Source: DATMBF01 sp035559595
GTDB lineage: Bacteria; Bacteroidota; Ignavibacteria; UBA10030
Direction of reading: 5' to 3'
NCBI GenBank assembly: GCA_035559595.1
Contig: DATMBF010000015.1
Coordinates: 1 to 64,000 of the forward strand
Length of the DNA: 64,000 bases
Each line of letters opens with the position of its first letter. The stretch's first letter is position 1. A program made the position numbers and the translations under genes. Below are positions 7,491-16,445 of this stretch, one piece after another. The notes below the pieces were generated by a model that saw only the letters and a list, made by a program, of their open reading frames with translations, was not told where the DNA came from and ran no database searches.

Positions 7491-9250
7491 ATGAACCTTC
7501 GACCGGCGGCTTGCGCAGCAAATTGAGACTGCAAAGCGTTTTGGCCGAGTCTCAAGCCGTTTTCCTTCGTCATCCCCTTCTGTCTCTTTGTCTCTTTGGC
7601 TTCTTCGCCTATGGGTTGACTCTCTCCTTTGCTTCACTGACGTACTTCGATGACTACTTCTTTCTCCTCGACTGGGCAGAGTTCAACAACGACCTTGCTA
7701 ACGTCATCCACGCATTCCGCGAAGATGCTTTTCACAAACAGCAGGGTGGCAGCTACTATCGCCCGCTTCTAACGATCTCCTGGATTTTCGACGCACAGAT
7801 TAGCGGTACCGATCTCTGGATGTATCGGGTCACCAATCTCGCTCTCCATCTTGCCGCAATTTCCTTGCTGTTTCGATTGCTTGTCGTTTCCGGTCACACT
7901 GCGCCTCGGTCGCTTGTCCTCGCCGCCCTCTTCGCAGTTCACCCGGCTCTTACGCAAGCCGTTGCGTGGATTCCCGGCCGGAACGACTCGCTTCTTGCTC
8001 TCTTTCTCCTTGGCTCATTCCTCATGCTCATCCGGTATGTTCGCTCGACAAGGCCGCTCGACCTTGCCGCACATCTTCTCCTTTTGCTCGCAGCGTTTCT
8101 GGCCAAAGAAAGCGCGGTGCTGTTTCCCCCCATTGCCCTCATGTATATCCTCTTGAATGGAAAGCAAAGACCCTGGTTGCGGACGGTCGTTATCATTGCC
8201 GGCTGGCTCCTCGCTTTCTCGGTATGGTGGTCGCTTCGAATGTCCGCTGCAATTGCAGCGCCCCCGATAGAATCATTCCCGTCGATTGGGCAAATTGTCA
8301 ACATCCTCGTGGCCTACTTCGGCAAGGTGGTCTGGCCGTTTTCGTTAAGTGTGAAGCCGGTGGCTGCAGATCTGTCGCTCATGCCCGGCGTTGTCGGAAT
8401 CGTCGCTTTCTTCTTCCTGGCGCGAATGAGTTCGTCGGTGCATTGGAAAGGCATTCTTCTCGGATGGGTCTGGTTCATTGTTCTCCTCGTACCAACGTTC
8501 TCTTGGCATCCGGCCAACCCTTACCCCATGAAGTTTTATGAACATCGGCTGTACGTGCCGCTAGTCGGACTTCTTCTTGCTGTCGCGTCTCTTGAGCCCC
8601 CCCGATGGTTGTTGAGGGAAGGGATGAAGCCCCTTCTCGTTACCGTTGTTCTCTTTGTATTCCTCGTCGGAACCATCAGCCACAGTCTGACATTTAGAAA
8701 TGGTCTGTCGTTTTGGGAAAATGCAGCCCGGACATCACCAAACGACGAAACGAACAGAAACCGAATCTCGATGATGCAGTTTCCGGCGACCCTTGCAGCG
8801 AAGCTTCCTCCTGACCCCCAACGCTGGTCTGACCGTTCAGCCCTCACAAATCTCGAACGCGACCTCTCAAACCAATTGAAGGAAACCCGAAGCGCCGACC
8901 TCCTCCAGAGTCTTGCCGTCATCTCGTTCGGTCTCGGCTACCTTCAGACATCTGAGGAACGTTTTCTCGAAGCCAAGGAGCTCGATCCGTCGAGTCCCGA
9001 AATCAGCTACAATCTTGGCGTGCTCTACTACAGAGCAGGATTACTTCAAAAAGCTGAAAAGGAATGGAATGCAACTCTTGCGAAGAACAACCGACATGCA
9101 GAAGCAATGAGCAATCTTTGCTATCTGTTCTACAAACAGAAACGATATCTTGAAGCAATTGAGAGATGTGAACAGGCGCAACGGCTCGGCGGGCAGGTTT
9201 CGCGTGAGCTCATTTCTGAACTACGAAGTCTCGTAGGTCGGGACTTGTAA
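7448..9250 (+). CDS. TMTC-like membrane O-mannosyltransferase with C-terminal TPRs (1)
   Basis: About 600 residues. About ten membrane helices fill residues 40-420. The first outer loop holds the acidic pair of TMTC/GT-C enzymes (TYFDDYFFL), followed by YYRPLLTISWIFD, RVTNLALHLAA and AWIPGRNDSLLALF, all conserved in this group. The C-terminal part (about 490-595) has three TPR units (SYNLGVLYYRAGLLQKAEKEW). Such enzymes use a lipid-linked mannose outside the inner membrane. The start is uncertain: the frame can begin at TTG 7448, overlapping the GT2 gene by 43 bases, or at TTG 7511 or 7523. An ATG placed right at the GT2 stop (TAAATG, 7491) is in another frame and stops after 11 codons. Convergent with the next gene. 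Confidence 0.75.
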   Translation: MDSNQIPLQKTPAVNEPSTGGLRSKLRLQSVLAESQAVFLRHPLLSLCLFGFFAYGLTLSFASLTYFDDYFFLLDWAEFNNDLANVIHAFREDAFHKQQGGSYYRPLLTISWIFDAQISGTDLWMYRVTNLALHLAAISLLFRLLVVSGHTAPRSLVLAALFAVHPALTQAVAWIPGRNDSLLALFLLGSFLMLIRYVRSTRPLDLAAHLLLLLAAFLAKESAVLFPPIALMYILLNGKQRPWLRTVVIIAGWLLAFSVWWSLRMSAAIAAPPIESFPSIGQIVNILVAYFGKVVWPFSLSVKPVAADLSLMPGVVGIVAFFFLARMSSSVHWKGILLGWVWFIVLLVPTFSWHPANPYPMKFYEHRLYVPLVGLLLAVASLEPPRWLLREGMKPLLVTVVLFVFLVGTISHSLTFRNGLSFWENAARTSPNDETNRNRISMMQFPATLAAKLPPDPQRWSDRSALTNLERDLSNQLKETRSADLLQSLAVISFGLGYLQTSEERFLEAKELDPSSPEISYNLGVLYYRAGLLQKAEKEWNATLAKNNRHAEAMSNLCYLFYKQKRYLEAIERCEQAQRLGGQVSRELISELRSLVGRDL

Positions 9251-9271
9251 AATGATCCTCTGCTGATCGCT

Positions 9272-10987
9272 TCACTTCCTTCGTTGCTTCTTAAGCTCCC
9301 GGATGCGATCGATATCCTCTCGAATCGTGGTGTCATCCGGATGAGCAGCGGCGGCTTTGCGAAGGTAGACAAGCGCAAGGTCGAGCTCATTGATCCCTAC
9401 CAGAGTTAACGCCACATTGTGATTGGGGTCGCCATAATACCGATTGAACTCATAGGCTTTCTCGAGATACGGAAGCGCCTCAGGGATTCTTCGAAGCTTG
9501 ACAAGCTCAACACCGGCCCTCAAATACGCTCGTTCCAGCGACGGTTTAAGCTCAATTGCCTTCAAGAGGTGGTGCACGGCTTCTTCGTGGGAGCCGAGCA
9601 TTCCTAAGACCTTCCCAAGATCGTAGTGTGCGCTTGCAATCGTGGGATAGAGATCAACGGTTCGTTGGTAGTGGTATCGCGCCTTTTCCAGATCCGTCGT
9701 TTGCTCGTATGCCGCCCCGAGGTTGTAGTGCGCCATCCAGTTGTTCCGAGTAACCGAAATCGTGTGCTCAAACAATGTCTCCGTGCTCTTCCATTTGCCA
9801 ACCTGACGGTATGATAGAACACCCATCGCAATCACCATTCCGATTCCTGCTCCACCCAACCAGAGGGCCCGTTGGGGAACTCTTCGAGTCACTTCCTCAA
9901 GGAACCACGCGACAGCGATGGAGACGCCGATGATGGGGATGTACATGTAGCGATCCGCCATTGCCTGTGCACCAACCTGAACGATGCCAATCACAGGCAC
10001 AAGTGTTCCAACATACCAGAGCCATCCGACCGCAAGATAAGGAAACGCTTTTGCTCGCACCAGAATGATGGTCGCAATGACAAGCAGCACCGCTCCCGTA
10101 ATCGCGAGGAGGGGATTCGGTACCTCCAGCGGATAAAACACGGCGAGGTCGGCGGGCCAGAATGTTTTGCCGAGATATCGCCAGTAGGAAAGGGCAGCGT
10201 TGGCAAGTCGGACTTCCAGCGGAAATGCCTCGAGCGTCGAAACAGCGCCACCCTCCCTCTGCACAATAAACGTGATGATGCTTGAACCGAAGGAGAGAAG
10301 AAACAGCGGTACTTTTTCGAGAATGCAGTGATAAAGATGTTTGCGGGATTCGGCTGAGGAGGCAAGTGAGACTCTCCGCAAAGGCCAGTAGTCAAGAAGC
10401 AACAGGACAAACGGCAGCGTAACGAGCATCGGCTTGGCCATTAGCCCAAGGGCAAAGAGAAGAAGAACCAGCAGGTATTGCCCGACCCCGGCTCTCTTCG
10501 AGTAACCGACGTATGCCCCCATGATGAGAATCCAGAAGAGAGCGCTGAGCGTGTCTTTCCGTTCCGAGACCCATGCAACCGATTCGACGTGGAGCGGATG
10601 AAGGGCAAAAACAATCGCAACGAATGCACTCTGCCAGAATCCTCCCGTCATTCTTTCGAAAACGAGAAAGAGAGCAATCGAAGCAAGGAGATGAAGGAGA
10701 ACATTATGAAGATGATGACCCGCCGGGTCGAATTCAAAGAGGCCGAAGTCGATCATATGGGAGACCCACGTAAGGGGATGCCAGTTGGCGACGTACCCCC
10801 GGGTGAATGCCCAAACAAGGTTTTCCCACGTCACACCAGGTTGGATATAATAGTTAGCGACAATGTATCCGTAATCGTCAAAGAGGAGGAATTCATGGTC
10901 TTTGACCTGCCAGTACACCACACCGGTTAAAAAGGCAATCACCAGAACGATAACCAGTTTTCGATGTTTCAAGAAAAACGCTTTCAT
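9272..10987 (-). CDS. TMTC-like membrane O-mannosyltransferase with C-terminal TPRs (2)
   Basis: 571 residues. N-terminal signal-anchor, then the acidic loop FLLFDDYGYI (about 33-42), NWHPLTWVSHMIDFGLF, GHHLHNVLLHLLAS and ESVAWVSERKDTLSALFW, a motif set shared with TMTC proteins and bacterial homologues. About ten membrane helices up to residue 390, then four TPRs (WMAHYNLGAAYEQTTDLEKA and following). Ends KKQRRK. ATG overlaps the stop of the upstream gene (TAATG), so translation is coupled to the gene at 10987-11484. Presumed role: transfer of mannose or a related sugar from a polyprenyl carrier to exported protein. Acceptor unknown. Confidence 0.75.
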   Translation of the reverse strand: MKAFFLKHRKLVIVLVIAFLTGVVYWQVKDHEFLLFDDYGYIVANYYIQPGVTWENLVWAFTRGYVANWHPLTWVSHMIDFGLFEFDPAGHHLHNVLLHLLASIALFLVFERMTGGFWQSAFVAIVFALHPLHVESVAWVSERKDTLSALFWILIMGAYVGYSKRAGVGQYLLVLLLFALGLMAKPMLVTLPFVLLLLDYWPLRRVSLASSAESRKHLYHCILEKVPLFLLSFGSSIITFIVQREGGAVSTLEAFPLEVRLANAALSYWRYLGKTFWPADLAVFYPLEVPNPLLAITGAVLLVIATIILVRAKAFPYLAVGWLWYVGTLVPVIGIVQVGAQAMADRYMYIPIIGVSIAVAWFLEEVTRRVPQRALWLGGAGIGMVIAMGVLSYRQVGKWKSTETLFEHTISVTRNNWMAHYNLGAAYEQTTDLEKARYHYQRTVDLYPTIASAHYDLGKVLGMLGSHEEAVHHLLKAIELKPSLERAYLRAGVELVKLRRIPEALPYLEKAYEFNRYYGDPNHNVALTLVGINELDLALVYLRKAAAAHPDDTTIREDIDRIRELKKQRRK

Positions 10988-11484
10988 TACGTAGCTCGCT
11001 CATAGATGGTGACATATTCAAGCAGAATCCTCCCGAACACAGATGGGAGTGGCCCGGCGATGTGCAAATAGAATCCCTCCCCCAGCTCACGATGCGTGGT
11101 CGAGGCGACTCGAAGCGGATCTTCGTAATGGCGAATTACTGGGACATCCTCCGGCGGAAGGGAATATGTATTGGCGTTGTTGAAGGGAACTGCCACAAAA
11201 TCGCCGGGACGAACCTTGCGCATCTCCCATTCAACGGGAAGCGCGGAACATTCCGCAATGTAGTATTGAAATCCCCAATGCCCCTGGAACCAGATCTGCT
11301 TTGACTCACTCGAATAGCCCAGACAGACGAGCCGCGCGAGGGTTCTGCTACTGCCGGCGTACTGCATATCCCTCCAAGCAACGAGGAGACTAAGGAAAAG
11401 CATGATGATCGACACCGGAGCAATCCGGAAGCCGGACGAGAACAGACTCCGTGTACTGGTTTTGGGTTTTCGCACTTTTGTCAT
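10987..11484 (-). CDS. Orphan single-helix protein resembling a GT39 C-terminal periplasmic domain
   Basis: 165 residues from ATG 11484, seven bases after the upstream stop; longer readings start inside the neighbour and are not supported. One membrane helix (about 20-36, APVSIIMLFLSLLVAW), then a soluble domain with KQIWFQGHWGFQYYIAEC and VRPGDFVAVPFNNAN. These phrases resemble the periplasmic tail found at the end of many GT39-type transferases, but no catalytic membrane part is present. Start and stop both couple to neighbours, so it is probably made together with them. It may be a detached accessory domain or a remnant of a larger transferase. Function unknown. Confidence 0.6.
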   Translation of the reverse strand: MTKVRKPKTSTRSLFSSGFRIAPVSIIMLFLSLLVAWRDMQYAGSSRTLARLVCLGYSSESKQIWFQGHWGFQYYIAECSALPVEWEMRKVRPGDFVAVPFNNANTYSLPPEDVPVIRHYEDPLRVASTTHRELGEGFYLHIAGPLPSVFGRILLEYVTIYERAT

Positions 11485-11491
11485 TAGCGAT

Positions 11492-13966
11492 TCACAGGCG
11501 AGCAAGGAGCTGGTCGAGCTCCTTCTTTGCCAGCGGATTGGCCGGGTCGATTTCGACAAGGTGTTTGAGATATCTGAGCGCCGGCGCATATTGGCGGTCA
11601 CTCAGATAAGTGTTTACCAGCAGTTCAAGAACCTTGACATGCTGGGGGTCCTCGGAGAGTGCGGCGATCAGCTCGGTTTTCGCTTCGTGTTTCATGGCAT
11701 ACTGCAGGTAGCCCTCCGCGATCGACAGTCGAAGTCCAGCCCGGCGTCGGGGATGACGTTCAGTACGAAGGGCTTGGAACGCACGGAACATTTCTGAGAA
11801 CATGGGGAGATGAATGCTCCTTAGTCTCAACCGCGAAAGTCGATCAAGCGAGCGTCGGGCAGCAGATGTGTCACCGGTCGCAAAGGAGAAAAACGTGGAT
11901 GCTTCGAGCGCAGGGAAGAACAGGGAATCGACATCAAGAGACTTGCGGACGTAGGTAAGTGCTTCCCGTTTGAACCCCACACTCCAATAGTCGTGTGCAA
12001 GCCCGAGGAGCGCAGAGGCCCTATCCAAGGTCGAGGTTATCGTCTCGACATTCTCTCTTCGTCTCAACAATGCCTCGTGATACGACAAGAGTCCGATGAG
12101 GAAACTTGTCTGCGAAAGTTGCCTCAAACGAGCAAAGAGGTGTTTTGCTTCTCCCGTGTTTTTCGAGAACTCGGCGGCAAGCGCCCCGTAGAACTGGACA
12201 ATTGCATTCTGGTAGCTCCCCTGGGATAAGGCGGCAAACTGCTCCTCTGCGGCAGCATATTCCCCCTCGAAAAAGAGCCGAATCCCTTTCCTCATGACTT
12301 GCCGATTGAGGCGCTCGCGCTCCGTGAGGATCTCCTCGCCGGCCCCGTCCGGAAAATCTCCGAATGCTCCCACCTCCACAACTTCTTGCATTCCGGCGCG
12401 AAAAACCGTCCGGAACGATCTGAGCCGACTCGCTGCCATTTCTGCTTCCATGTCACGCAATCCCAACGGATTCACCACACAGATGAGATAACGGACCTCA
12501 TGATCGCGCAGGAGTCCGTCGAATACATCGACGACCATCGCCATTTGCAGACGGACTAATTTCCGCTCGCCGATCCAGAACGCTATCCCCTTTGCCCGCG
12601 ACGCAACAACAGCGTCGGCAGGCGTATGACGTTCGATCCACTCCCCTACCGCATCATATGGCGTTGAGGTGTGTGATACCGAGTTCCTCTCCTCCCGAAG
12701 GAGGGGAGCCTCTTCAGACTTCTGGGTCATTCCTGCGTACGTATAGTTCCATGCCAGGTTTGGCACCATGCAGAGTGCCGTAACAACTCCGCACAACACC
12801 ATTGCCATCCTTCTATCACGTTGCTCCGGGAGAAGTTCGAGCAGCGATTTCACACCACACGACGCAAAAAACAGAATGAGGGGGAGAATGACAACAAAGA
12901 ATCGGACATCGACGAAGGGATAGAAAAAAATAATCAAAAAATAGAAACCGCAGAAAACGAGAACGAGGCGTACAATAGGGAGACGCAATCCCCGGTAAAT
13001 ACCATAAGCGGCGAGAAGGAGGGGAAGTGCCGTAAGCACCCACTCCCACGATGCAAGCATCTTCCCTACAGTCCCGTACGGTTCAAGTGCCGGTGAGAGA
13101 CTGCCGAGAGAAGACGAGCTGTACTCGGGGAAGAAGACAAGCGCCGAGATCATCTCATAATACGCGGTAAGATTGCTGAGTGTTCTGGCGAGAAACTCTG
13201 AGACAAGCGAAGAATCTCCCGTACTGTAAAAATGGCCGAGGTAGACCTGGAGTTTTTGGAGAGAGGGATTCTCAAAAGCGGTCACAAGAATTTCGTTGCG
13301 GTAGTACCACACCGCCTGAAAAACGAGAGGAACTCCAGCCAAGAGCCCGGCCTCAAAGAAGCGCCGCCGGATCAATACGAACAGGACTACCGTTGCAGCG
13401 ATCGCCCATCCAAGTTCCCGAAGAAACGTGGCCGCCACCACGCCCACAAGGAGGAGGAGAAAACTCACCGAAAACCGGGCACGCCAACCTTGTTTAGTCG
13501 ACGTGCGACCAATTCGATTTTGGTGCTTTCCTGAAAGATCCTTTTCGAATGCAAGAAGCAAGCCAAGCACCAGGAGGGCAAAAGGGATGTCCGAGAGAAT
13601 CTGAGTTCCGTAAAGAAGGAGAAGAGGGTGAGTGAGAAGAATACAGGTGGCAATGAACCCGATCCACAGATCGGTGTACCTAGAGACCCACTTGAAGAAA
13701 AGTCCGATGAGAAACGCCCCTGCGAGGATGGTTGCCCATTTTGCTGCGAGGATATCGTTCGGAAACAGTGCAATGACCGGAGACAGGAGAATGGAATACA
13801 GGGGTGCGTGGGAGACATAGTATTCGGGATACGGAGCGGTGATATCTTTGAAGCCCTCGAACCGGGAGAGAGACTGTGCCCAGATGAGATAGCGCGCGCT
13901 GTCCGGATTCAAAATGAAGGATTGATCCACAAAGGGATAGCAAACAAGAAGAAAGAGTCCGCCCAT
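11492..13966 (-). CDS. GT39-type membrane glycosyltransferase with long TPR tail
   Basis: 824 residues. The N-terminal half resembles PMT/GT39 enzymes: NPDSARYLIWAQSL in the first loop with the catalytic-type Asp, SHAPLYSILLSPVIALF in the second, and about ten membrane helices to residue 400. The region after about 430 is periplasmic and contains helical TPR-like repeats (AAEEQFAALSQGSYQNAIVQ; SVGFKREALTYVRKSLD; PALRYLKHLVEIDPANP) to the end. No good ribosome site precedes the ATG at 13966; the frame stays open another 45 codons upstream without ATG, GTG or TTG, so a rare start cannot be excluded. First gene of a three-gene unit ending with the TMTC-like gene. Expected to use polyprenyl-linked sugar. 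Confidence 0.7.
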   Translation of the reverse strand: MGGLFLLVCYPFVDQSFILNPDSARYLIWAQSLSRFEGFKDITAPYPEYYVSHAPLYSILLSPVIALFPNDILAAKWATILAGAFLIGLFFKWVSRYTDLWIGFIATCILLTHPLLLLYGTQILSDIPFALLVLGLLLAFEKDLSGKHQNRIGRTSTKQGWRARFSVSFLLLLVGVVAATFLRELGWAIAATVVLFVLIRRRFFEAGLLAGVPLVFQAVWYYRNEILVTAFENPSLQKLQVYLGHFYSTGDSSLVSEFLARTLSNLTAYYEMISALVFFPEYSSSSLGSLSPALEPYGTVGKMLASWEWVLTALPLLLAAYGIYRGLRLPIVRLVLVFCGFYFLIIFFYPFVDVRFFVVILPLILFFASCGVKSLLELLPEQRDRRMAMVLCGVVTALCMVPNLAWNYTYAGMTQKSEEAPLLREERNSVSHTSTPYDAVGEWIERHTPADAVVASRAKGIAFWIGERKLVRLQMAMVVDVFDGLLRDHEVRYLICVVNPLGLRDMEAEMAASRLRSFRTVFRAGMQEVVEVGAFGDFPDGAGEEILTERERLNRQVMRKGIRLFFEGEYAAAEEQFAALSQGSYQNAIVQFYGALAAEFSKNTGEAKHLFARLRQLSQTSFLIGLLSYHEALLRRRENVETITSTLDRASALLGLAHDYWSVGFKREALTYVRKSLDVDSLFFPALEASTFFSFATGDTSAARRSLDRLSRLRLRSIHLPMFSEMFRAFQALRTERHPRRRAGLRLSIAEGYLQYAMKHEAKTELIAALSEDPQHVKVLELLVNTYLSDRQYAPALRYLKHLVEIDPANPLAKKELDQLLARL

Positions 13967-14202
13967 AATCCAGGGAAGTGCTCTCTTGAAGTCCCAGGGA
14001 AATCCCGATGAGAGGAGCGTACCGACCGAGCGGGCGTCAATCGAGTCTGAAGAGGGTTTAGGTTTTCTTTCTTTGGATCCTATGGGGACACCCCAATACT
14101 ATTCATCGTTCGTTGTTGTAGGCTATTCTGCGGCCGGCCTGAAGAGAGAACTCTGGGAAAAGAGTGAAGTGAACACTTGAGGTCACTATGTCATAGCGGA
14201 TG

Positions 14203-14276
<74 letters not shown>

Positions 14277-14313
14277 GGAAGAGAAAATCTCGACACTCTC
14301 CGCTGCAAGCATC

Positions 14314-14342
14314 AAAGTATCGAAAACATGCTGGAAAATCAA
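14314..14342 (-). promoter_or_regulatory. Promoter for tRNA-Ile2
   Basis: Minus strand TTGATT (14342-14337), 17-base spacer, TACTTT (14319-14314). Start expected near 14307, about 30 bases before the tRNA. Confidence 0.6.
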
Positions 14343-14439
14343 GGATTCGGGCTGTTGCACGCTTCGCCTCGATCCACTCATCGTCCGTTCGCTTCATTTC
14401 ATCCTCGAAGTTCTTTTGTCGAGTGTTGATCGGCGTTGT

Positions 14440-16167
14440 CTATTCTTTCCGCTCAAGAATCCAGACAAAGTTTTTATTTTCCGGTGCGCGTTGAGCATCA
14501 TCGCCCCAGGAGAAACGGCTTACTCCAGTGTCGGGGATATCCACCAAGCCCACAACCCTGTAATGATTTTTTGAATACTGTTTGTACCAATCAAGAATTT
14601 TCGTTGGAGAATGAGGCTTCGCCACCCAGGAAAAATGCACGTTGACGAAGACCAGATGCGACGGCTTCCATCGTTCAATTTCGGAGATCATTTCTTCCTG
14701 CATCGCCACATTGTAGTCGTGCGCCTCCATGAGCATGTAGGTATAGATGTACCCCGTTGCCGATCTGCGGTTCGCATAGAAAGCAATTTGAGGTTCAGAA
14801 CCGAGGATGGCAATTCTGTCGCTGGGAAGCGAGTTGTTCTTGATATGCTCCGCAATGTCAATCGACTCTACGAAGGGGTTGATCCCGTAAATCTTTTTGC
14901 AGAGCATGTTCGGATCATCCCTCAGATAATAACCCTTGGCTTCCGTCAGTATGGTTACGACAATGAAGAACACCGCAACGAGCGGGAGGGCAATCGCAAG
15001 CGCTCTCTTCTTCAACATCTTTGCAATCAGCGTGCCTACGGAGTCCAGAGCGATAGCTGCGAGAAGGGCAACAGCAGGTAACGTGGCAATGAAATAATGC
15101 TGCCGGAAATAGAGGCCGGGGGTGGTTGTCAAAAGCGCAAACACAATGAAGCCTGTCGCCAGAACCTTTTGCTTCGTCGTGAATGGTCCAAACAGGAGCG
15201 CTCCCAAACCAACGAGGGCGAACATCCAAATCCATCTCTGTTCATTCAAGAGTGGAAGAAACGACATCGCCAACATCGCTTTTCCCGATTCCCAGGAAAC
15301 ACCTGAAACATAGGTGCTTGCATATGTTACCGTCCAGAACCAGAACTTCTCGAACGTCCCCGACGCAAGCATGAGCAGAACAACAATGGAGTAAGGCAAA
15401 AACACACCCAAACAATACATCCCCAGCGGAGCAATCTCCTTCTGGAGTATAGACCTCAGGTTGCGTTTCCGTCCGGCCGCACAGAAGGGGAATAACACAA
15501 CCATCATCCCACCAAACAAGATAAAATAGACAGCGTGCTGCTTCATGAGGAAAGCCGTACCAAGCATTGCTCCTGTAAGGAGGGCAAACAGGAGACTCCT
15601 CGCCGTCCGCACTGAACGGGTTTCCTCGACCTTCTCCATGAAGAACAACCCCAGGGTGACAAAAAAGACCACGAAGTGCGTGGCATGCGCGGCAAACCCC
15701 AGAACATAGGGGCTCAGTGCCATCAAACCGTACTGAGCAGCGACGAGAAGGCCGATATGGAGATTGAAAAACTTCTTCAACGAGAGGAAGAGAAGAATCA
15801 TTGAAGCGGCGTTGATAATGAGCAAACCAATGTGAATTCCCACAGGAGTTTGGCCAAAAAGCAGCATGATCAGTGCGTACATGTAGTAGATCCCCGGAAG
15901 CTTCATGTTGTAGGCCTCTTGGTAGGGCGGGACGCCGTTCAGGATCAACTGTCCGAAGTACGCGTATTCCCCTTCGTCTCGTTCGAGAGGCATTCCAATC
16001 AACCTCCATCGAAGGAGGCAAATCACCGCCACGAAGATGGCAAGCAACACCAAGGAGAAGCGGGGGTTTTCGATGAAGCGAACCATCGCGGGAGTGGTCT
16101 GCAACGGTTTTTTTGTGGGGGAGGAGGAGTTTCGAAGAGGACTGCGCACTCGATAGTTCTTGCTCAT
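14440..16167 (-). CDS. GT39/ArnT-like membrane glycosyltransferase
   Basis: 575 residues. After a basic, Ser/Pro-rich cytoplasmic tail of 30 residues and a first helix, the outer loop carries MPLERDEGEYAYFGQLIL, the Asp-Glu motif of GT39/PMT-2 enzymes, then PPYQEAYNMKLPGIYYMYA. About eleven membrane helices follow to residue 420; the rest is a periplasmic domain (SDRIAILGSEPQIAFYANRR ... ). It has no TPR tail, unlike the other large transferases here. Presumed to move a sugar from polyprenyl phosphate to an exported acceptor. Divergent from the gene at 16446 across a 278-base gap containing a perfect dyad (16204-16223). Confidence 0.75.
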   Translation of the reverse strand: MSKNYRVRSPLRNSSSPTKKPLQTTPAMVRFIENPRFSLVLLAIFVAVICLLRWRLIGMPLERDEGEYAYFGQLILNGVPPYQEAYNMKLPGIYYMYALIMLLFGQTPVGIHIGLLIINAASMILLFLSLKKFFNLHIGLLVAAQYGLMALSPYVLGFAAHATHFVVFFVTLGLFFMEKVEETRSVRTARSLLFALLTGAMLGTAFLMKQHAVYFILFGGMMVVLFPFCAAGRKRNLRSILQKEIAPLGMYCLGVFLPYSIVVLLMLASGTFEKFWFWTVTYASTYVSGVSWESGKAMLAMSFLPLLNEQRWIWMFALVGLGALLFGPFTTKQKVLATGFIVFALLTTTPGLYFRQHYFIATLPAVALLAAIALDSVGTLIAKMLKKRALAIALPLVAVFFIVVTILTEAKGYYLRDDPNMLCKKIYGINPFVESIDIAEHIKNNSLPSDRIAILGSEPQIAFYANRRSATGYIYTYMLMEAHDYNVAMQEEMISEIERWKPSHLVFVNVHFSWVAKPHSPTKILDWYKQYSKNHYRVVGLVDIPDTGVSRFSWGDDAQRAPENKNFVWILERKE

Positions 16168-16203
16168 CGGGCTACCAAGAGAAATTATGCTTGTGGTGAG
16201 GTT

Positions 16204-16223
16204 GGAAAGGTATTAACCTTTCC
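16204..16223. repeat. Perfect 8-bp dyad in a divergent promoter region
   Basis: GGAAAGGT-ATTA-ACCTTTCC. It lies 37 bases upstream of the GT39-like ATG and about 220 bases from the divergent TMTC-like gene. The symmetry and AT centre fit a repressor operator, but no partner protein is known. The rest of the 16168-16445 gap shows no gene. Confidence 0.35.
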
Positions 16224-16445
16224 CGAGAATTTGGGGAGCCAACAAGTCAGAAATGGTGTCGGTGCGGACAGGTTGCCTCAGGGCTGCCTTGCAAAGAAAC
16301 ATGCTGAACTCGTCACCACCAAAAGTAGAGAAAACACGAAGGAAAATCAAGGAGCCCGTGAATTTCTGACACACACATCGTCGTTGATTTTCGATATATT
16401 AAGACTACCTTAAACGCAGAAACCAATTTGATTGAAGAAAAGATC

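Noticed and set aside
10987..11601. 204-residue version of the orphan periplasmic-domain protein
   Set aside because: The first 39 residues overlap the upstream gene and have no fitting start signal; ATG 11484 is seven bases after the upstream stop.
15242..16021. 259-residue minus-strand frame overlapping the GT39-like gene in another frame
   Set aside because: Same-strand out-of-frame reading; Cys/Arg-rich and without membrane pattern.
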